From contig NZ_CP045404.1 of assembly GCF_009363715.1 (NCBI RefSeq), positions 1,146,001-1,210,000 of the forward strand: 64,000 nucleotides of DNA, read 5' to 3'. The translations under genes and the position numbers were made by a program. A model generated the notes under the pieces. It was not told the origin of the DNA. It was given only the letters and a program-made list of their open reading frames with translations, and ran no database searches. Positions 60,599 to 64,000 of this stretch are shown in pieces (position 1 is the first letter of the stretch; each line of letters starts with the position of its first letter). Origin of the DNA: Roseovarius sp. THAF9. Lineage in GTDB: Bacteria; Pseudomonadota; Alphaproteobacteria; Rhodobacterales; Rhodobacteraceae.

Positions 60599-62050
60599 AT
60601 GGTGTCGCGCGTCATCCCCGTCGACCCGTTCGACCTGGTTATCTTCGGCGCGACCGGTGACCTTGCGCGGCGCAAGATCATTCCGGGCCTGTTCCACCGT
60701 TTCGTTGTGGGACAGATGCCGCCCGAGGCGCGCATCATCGGCGCCGCCCGGACCGAGACGACCTATGAAGCATTTATCCAGCTGATCCGTGACAGCCTCG
60801 AAGAATTTGCGCCGAAGGCGGCAGAGCAAGGCCGCGAGATCTCCGCGTTCCTGAAAACGCTGCATTATGTCTGCGTAGATGCCACGGGCGATACGGGGTG
60901 GCGCGAACTGGGCCAGATTTTGCGCCCCAACGCGGTGCGGGCCTTCTATCTATCGGTCTCGCCCACGCTCTTCGGCTCGATCGCAAGCAATCTGAGTGCG
61001 CACGGTCTTGCCACGCCCGAGAGCCGGATCGTCGTGGAAAAGCCTTTTGGTCGCGACCTTGCCTCAGCAAAGGCGCTGAACGCGGATTTGCGACGCGGCT
61101 TCGACGAGAGCCAGATCTATCGGATCGATCACTACCTGGGCAAGGAAACCGTGCAGAACTTGATGGTGCTGCGCTTTGCCAACTCACTGTGGGAGCCGTT
61201 GTGGAATTCCACGCATATCGACCACGTACAGATCACCGTGGCCGAAAGCCTCGGCGTCGAGGGCCGGGGCGAATACTATGACCGTTCCGGCGCCATGCGG
61301 GACATGGTGCAGAACCACCTGATGCAGCTCCTGTGCCTCACGGCGATGGAGCCACCTGCGCGGTTAAGGCCCGATGCGGTACGCGACGAGAAAGTCAAGG
61401 TGATCGAGGCGCTCGATCCTGTAGAGCCCGCCAGTATCGCCCGAGGACAATATCGCGCCGCGAACGGCGACGGCGGGTATCGCGATCACGCAGGCGACCC
61501 GCAAACCCTGACCGAAAGCTTCATCGCCATGAAGGTCAATATCGGTAACTGGCGCTGGGCTGGAACGCCCTTTTACCTGCGAACTGGGAAGAAGCTGCGT
61601 GCGCGCACCTCCGAGATTGCGATCACGTTTCGCGACCCACCGCACATGATCTTTCCCAAGATGGACGGTCGCCGCGGCAATGCTCTTATTATCAGGCTGC
61701 AGCCGGACGAGGGCATCACTTTGCGCACAACGATCAAGGAACCGGGGCCCGGCGGTATGCGCGTGGCCGAAGTCTCGCTCGACATGACCTTTGCCGAGGC
61801 GCTCGGCTCCCATGCCGAGACTCAGGATGCCTACGAGCGGCTGGTGATGGACGTTATTCGCGGTGATCAGACACTCTTCATGCGTGGGGATGAGGTCGAG
61901 GCCGCCTGGGCCTGGGTCGACCCGATCATCCGCCGATGGGAGGAATACCGCGATGTGCCCGCGCCCTATGATGCCGGTAGTGCTGGACCGGAAGATGCGC
62001 TGATGCTGCTACATCGCGACGGACGCCGCTGGCGCGAAATACAGCCATGA
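60599..62050 (+). CDS. zwf: Glucose-6-phosphate 1-dehydrogenase
   Basis: A 483-residue NADP enzyme: FGATGDLARRKIIPGLF, the substrate motif RIDHYLGKETVQNLMVLRFAN, and PFYLRTGKKL. Start ATG 60599 lacks an obvious Shine-Dalgarno and probably depends on gap. The usual pgl is not between zwf and edd here. Confidence 0.95.
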   Translation: MVSRVIPVDPFDLVIFGATGDLARRKIIPGLFHRFVVGQMPPEARIIGAARTETTYEAFIQLIRDSLEEFAPKAAEQGREISAFLKTLHYVCVDATGDTGWRELGQILRPNAVRAFYLSVSPTLFGSIASNLSAHGLATPESRIVVEKPFGRDLASAKALNADLRRGFDESQIYRIDHYLGKETVQNLMVLRFANSLWEPLWNSTHIDHVQITVAESLGVEGRGEYYDRSGAMRDMVQNHLMQLLCLTAMEPPARLRPDAVRDEKVKVIEALDPVEPASIARGQYRAANGDGGYRDHAGDPQTLTESFIAMKVNIGNWRWAGTPFYLRTGKKLRARTSEIAITFRDPPHMIFPKMDGRRGNALIIRLQPDEGITLRTTIKEPGPGGMRVAEVSLDMTFAEALGSHAETQDAYERLVMDVIRGDQTLFMRGDEVEAAWAWVDPIIRRWEEYRDVPAPYDAGSAGPEDALMLLHRDGRRWREIQP

Positions 62051-62131
62051 CGACACAGAGAAAACTCTGGTGGGAAGTCTTATTGTTGGCGACGCGCCCC
62101 CGGGTGCGCAACGCAAGGAAGGAGGGCCAAG

Positions 62132-63943
62132 ATGACCGCAGTAAACGACACGGTTAAGCGGGTGACAGAGCGGATTATCGCTCGGAGTGAACCCACACGG
62201 ACGCTTCATTTGAGCAACATGGAGGCCGCGCGTGCCAAGGGACCGGCGCGCGCGCATCTGTCCTGCAGCGGGCAGGCGCATGCCTATGCGGCGTCCGGGC
62301 CCGACAAGGACAGGCTGGCCGCCACCGGCGCGGGCAACCTCGGGATCGTGACGGCTTATAACGACATGCTGTCGGCGCATCAGCCCTTCGAACGTTTCCC
62401 CGATCTGATCCGCCAGGCCGCGCGCGAGGTCGGCGGCACCGCCCAGGTCGCGGGCGGGGTTCCGGCGATGTGCGACGGGGTCACACAGGGCGAAGCGGGG
62501 ATGGAACTGTCGCTTTTCTCGCGCGACGTCATCGCGCTGGCCGCTTCCGTTGCACTCAGCCATAATACCTTCGACGCCGCCGTGTTTCTTGGCGTCTGCG
62601 ACAAGATCGTGCCGGGGCTGGTGATTGCGGCGCAGGCCTTCGGACACCTTCCGGCTGTGTTCATGCCCGCGGGTCCGATGGAAAGCGGCCTGCCCAATGA
62701 CGAAAAGGCCAAGGTCCGCCAGGAATTCGCGGCAGGCGAAGTGGGCCGCGATGCGCTGATGGCGGCCGAAATGGCGTCCTATCACGGGCCAGGCACCTGC
62801 ACCTTCTACGGCACGGCCAATACCAACCAGATGCTGATGGAATTCATGGGCCTCCACCTGCCCGGGGCCAGCTTCGTGACACCCAATACCGGCCTGCGCG
62901 ACGCGCTGACGCGCGAAGGCGCCAAGCGCGCGCTCAGCCTCAGTGCGCTGGGCAATGACTACACGCCGGTCTGCGATATCCTTGATGAACGCGCCTTCGT
63001 GAACGGGATCGTGGGGCTCAATGCCACCGGCGGGTCCACCAATCTGCTCATTCATCTTATCGCCATGGCCCGGGCGGGCGGGATCATCCTCGATTGGCAG
63101 GACTTCTCGGAACTGAGCGACATCACGCCGCTGATGGCACGCGTCTATCCCAATGGTCTGGCCGACGTGAACCATTTCCACGCCGCGGGGGGCCTTGGCT
63201 ACATGATCGGTGATCTTCTCAAGTCGGGCCTGTTGCACCCTGACACCAAGACCGTCGCGGGCGCCGGGCTTGAGAACTACACGAAAGATCCCGTTTTCAA
63301 GGACGGCGAACTCAGCTGGCACGACGGCCTCGACGAAAGCCTGAACGACAAGATTCTGCGCCCCGCCAGCGATCCGTTCCAGCCCACCGGCGGGCTGAGG
63401 CGCCTGGCCGGATCGCTTGGAACGTCGGTCATGAAGATCTCTGCCGTCGCGGCCGAGCATCACGTTATCGAAGCGCCCGTGCGTGTGTTCCACGATCAGG
63501 AAGCGGTGAAGGCCGCCTTTAAGGCCGGCGAGTTGGCGGACGACGTGATCGTGGTTGTCCGCTTTCAAGGCCCCAAGGCCAACGGCATGCCTGAACTGCA
63601 CAGTCTGACGCCGCTTCTGTCGATCCTTCAAGGGCGTGGACAGAAAGTGGCTCTTGTCACTGATGGGCGCATGTCGGGTGCATCTGGCAAGGTTCCCGCC
63701 GCAATCCACGTCTGTCCCGAGGCGGTGGATGGTGGGCCAATTGCAAAACTTCAAGACGGCGACCGAATGCGCATCGATGCGACGCAAGGCACGCTCGACA
63801 TCCTGACGCCCGGCGTGTCGGAGAGACCCGCGGTCACTGCCGACCTTTCAGCAAATGCCGCGGGTACAGGTCGCGAGCTTTTCGCGACATTCCGCAACAC
63901 GGTCGGATCCGCCACCACCGGCGCGACCATCTTCGGAGACTGA
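62132..63943 (+). CDS. edd: Phosphogluconate dehydratase
   Basis: A 603-residue IlvD/Edd dehydratase making 2-keto-3-deoxy-6-phosphogluconate. Fe-S ligand Cys candidates are in [11 protein letters not shown] and [20 protein letters not shown] and [14 protein letters not shown] are also typical. AAGGAGGG precedes ATG 62132. It ends 4 bp before eda. Confidence 0.96.
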   Translation: MTAVNDTVKRVTERIIARSEPTRTLHLSNMEAARAKGPARAHLSCSGQAHAYAASGPDKDRLAATGAGNLGIVTAYNDMLSAHQPFERFPDLIRQAAREVGGTAQVAGGVPAMCDGVTQGEAGMELSLFSRDVIALAASVALSHNTFDAAVFLGVCDKIVPGLVIAAQAFGHLPAVFMPAGPMESGLPNDEKAKVRQEFAAGEVGRDALMAAEMASYHGPGTCTFYGTANTNQMLMEFMGLHLPGASFVTPNTGLRDALTREGAKRALSLSALGNDYTPVCDILDERAFVNGIVGLNATGGSTNLLIHLIAMARAGGIILDWQDFSELSDITPLMARVYPNGLADVNHFHAAGGLGYMIGDLLKSGLLHPDTKTVAGAGLENYTKDPVFKDGELSWHDGLDESLNDKILRPASDPFQPTGGLRRLAGSLGTSVMKISAVAAEHHVIEAPVRVFHDQEAVKAAFKAGELADDVIVVVRFQGPKANGMPELHSLTPLLSILQGRGQKVALVTDGRMSGASGKVPAAIHVCPEAVDGGPIAKLQDGDRMRIDATQGTLDILTPGVSERPAVTADLSANAAGTGRELFATFRNTVGSATTGATIFGD

Positions 63944-63947
63944 GGCC

Positions 63948-64000
63948 ATGACGCTTTCGCCCAAAAATGCCAGCCAGCGTACCCGTGAAATCTGTGCTCT
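63948..64000 (+). CDS. eda: KDPG aldolase, N-terminal fragment (cut by window edge)
   Basis: Only 17 codons (MTLSPKNASQRTREICA) lie inside the window. The spacing after edd and the start REICA resemble 2-dehydro-3-deoxyphosphogluconate aldolase. It would split KDPG to pyruvate and glyceraldehyde 3-phosphate. Confidence 0.7.
   Translation, partial: MTLSPKNASQRTREICA

Overview
The window reads as a chromosomal segment of a high-GC alphaproteobacterium, most likely a marine or halotolerant member of the Rhodobacteraceae (Roseobacter group). Evidence: the XoxF / cytochrome c553i / XoxJ gene order known from Paracoccus, an ectoine operon with its own aspartokinase and an EctR-type MarR regulator, a SmoEFGK-type polyol transporter, Entner-Doudoroff genes, FNR-type boxes and dense ATGA/GTGA-overlap operons. 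No rRNA, tRNA or CRISPR array was seen.

Region 1 (1-19.2 kb) is a lanthanide-type methanol oxidation island. Its core is xoxF (PQQ methanol dehydrogenase with the extra lanthanide-ligand Asp), xoxG/cycB cytochrome, xoxJ, a CxxxCW rhodanese-like protein, a separate cytochrome c2 and the glutathione-linked formaldehyde genes (class III alcohol dehydrogenase, S-formylglutathione hydrolase). Around it lie poorly understood 'quinoprotein relay' partners: two SoxYZ-like carriers, two YVTN beta-propellers, a zinc metallohydrolase, SRPBCC and DUF2380-like proteins, a PepSY-like acidic protein, and two ABC systems (one NMT1/Tau-like, one PQQ-associated and cut by the left edge). A membrane-anchored protein with eighteen acidic 14-residue repeats follows the xoxFGJ genes. 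I consider it, together with the small PepSY protein, the best candidate for an undescribed metal-handling component.

Region 2 (19.2-30.3 kb) holds ask-ectC-ectB-ectA with divergent ectR, then a multi-component phosphorelay (response regulator, two histidine kinases, Hpt protein, second response regulator) split by an IS5-like element with TTAA target duplications.

Region 3 (30.4-44 kb) begins with a TPP-riboswitch-controlled thiOSGEF operon and then becomes an accessory, decaying stretch: an ExoD protein, remnants of a cytochrome c oxidase locus (coxB with nonsense codons, a cytochrome c whose haem His has become Tyr), a metalloprotease truncated by an IS3-family element, and a three-gene operon (lactonase-like hydrolase, SnoaL-like protein, FAD oxidoreductase).

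Region 4 (44-51.2 kb) has two perfect FNR-type boxes. The first precedes a MacB/HlyD-like ABC exporter. The second precedes a thioredoxin 2 / CbpA / CbpM / cytochrome c operon, suggesting an oxygen-responsive protein-quality and redox module. Region 5 (51.7-64 kb) is sugar metabolism: a LacI regulator with matching operators, the smoEFGK polyol transporter, mannitol dehydrogenase, fructokinase, and then gap-zwf-edd-eda behind a separate LacI-type palindrome. Polyol is thereby taken up, oxidised to fructose, phosphorylated and fed to the Entner-Doudoroff pathway.
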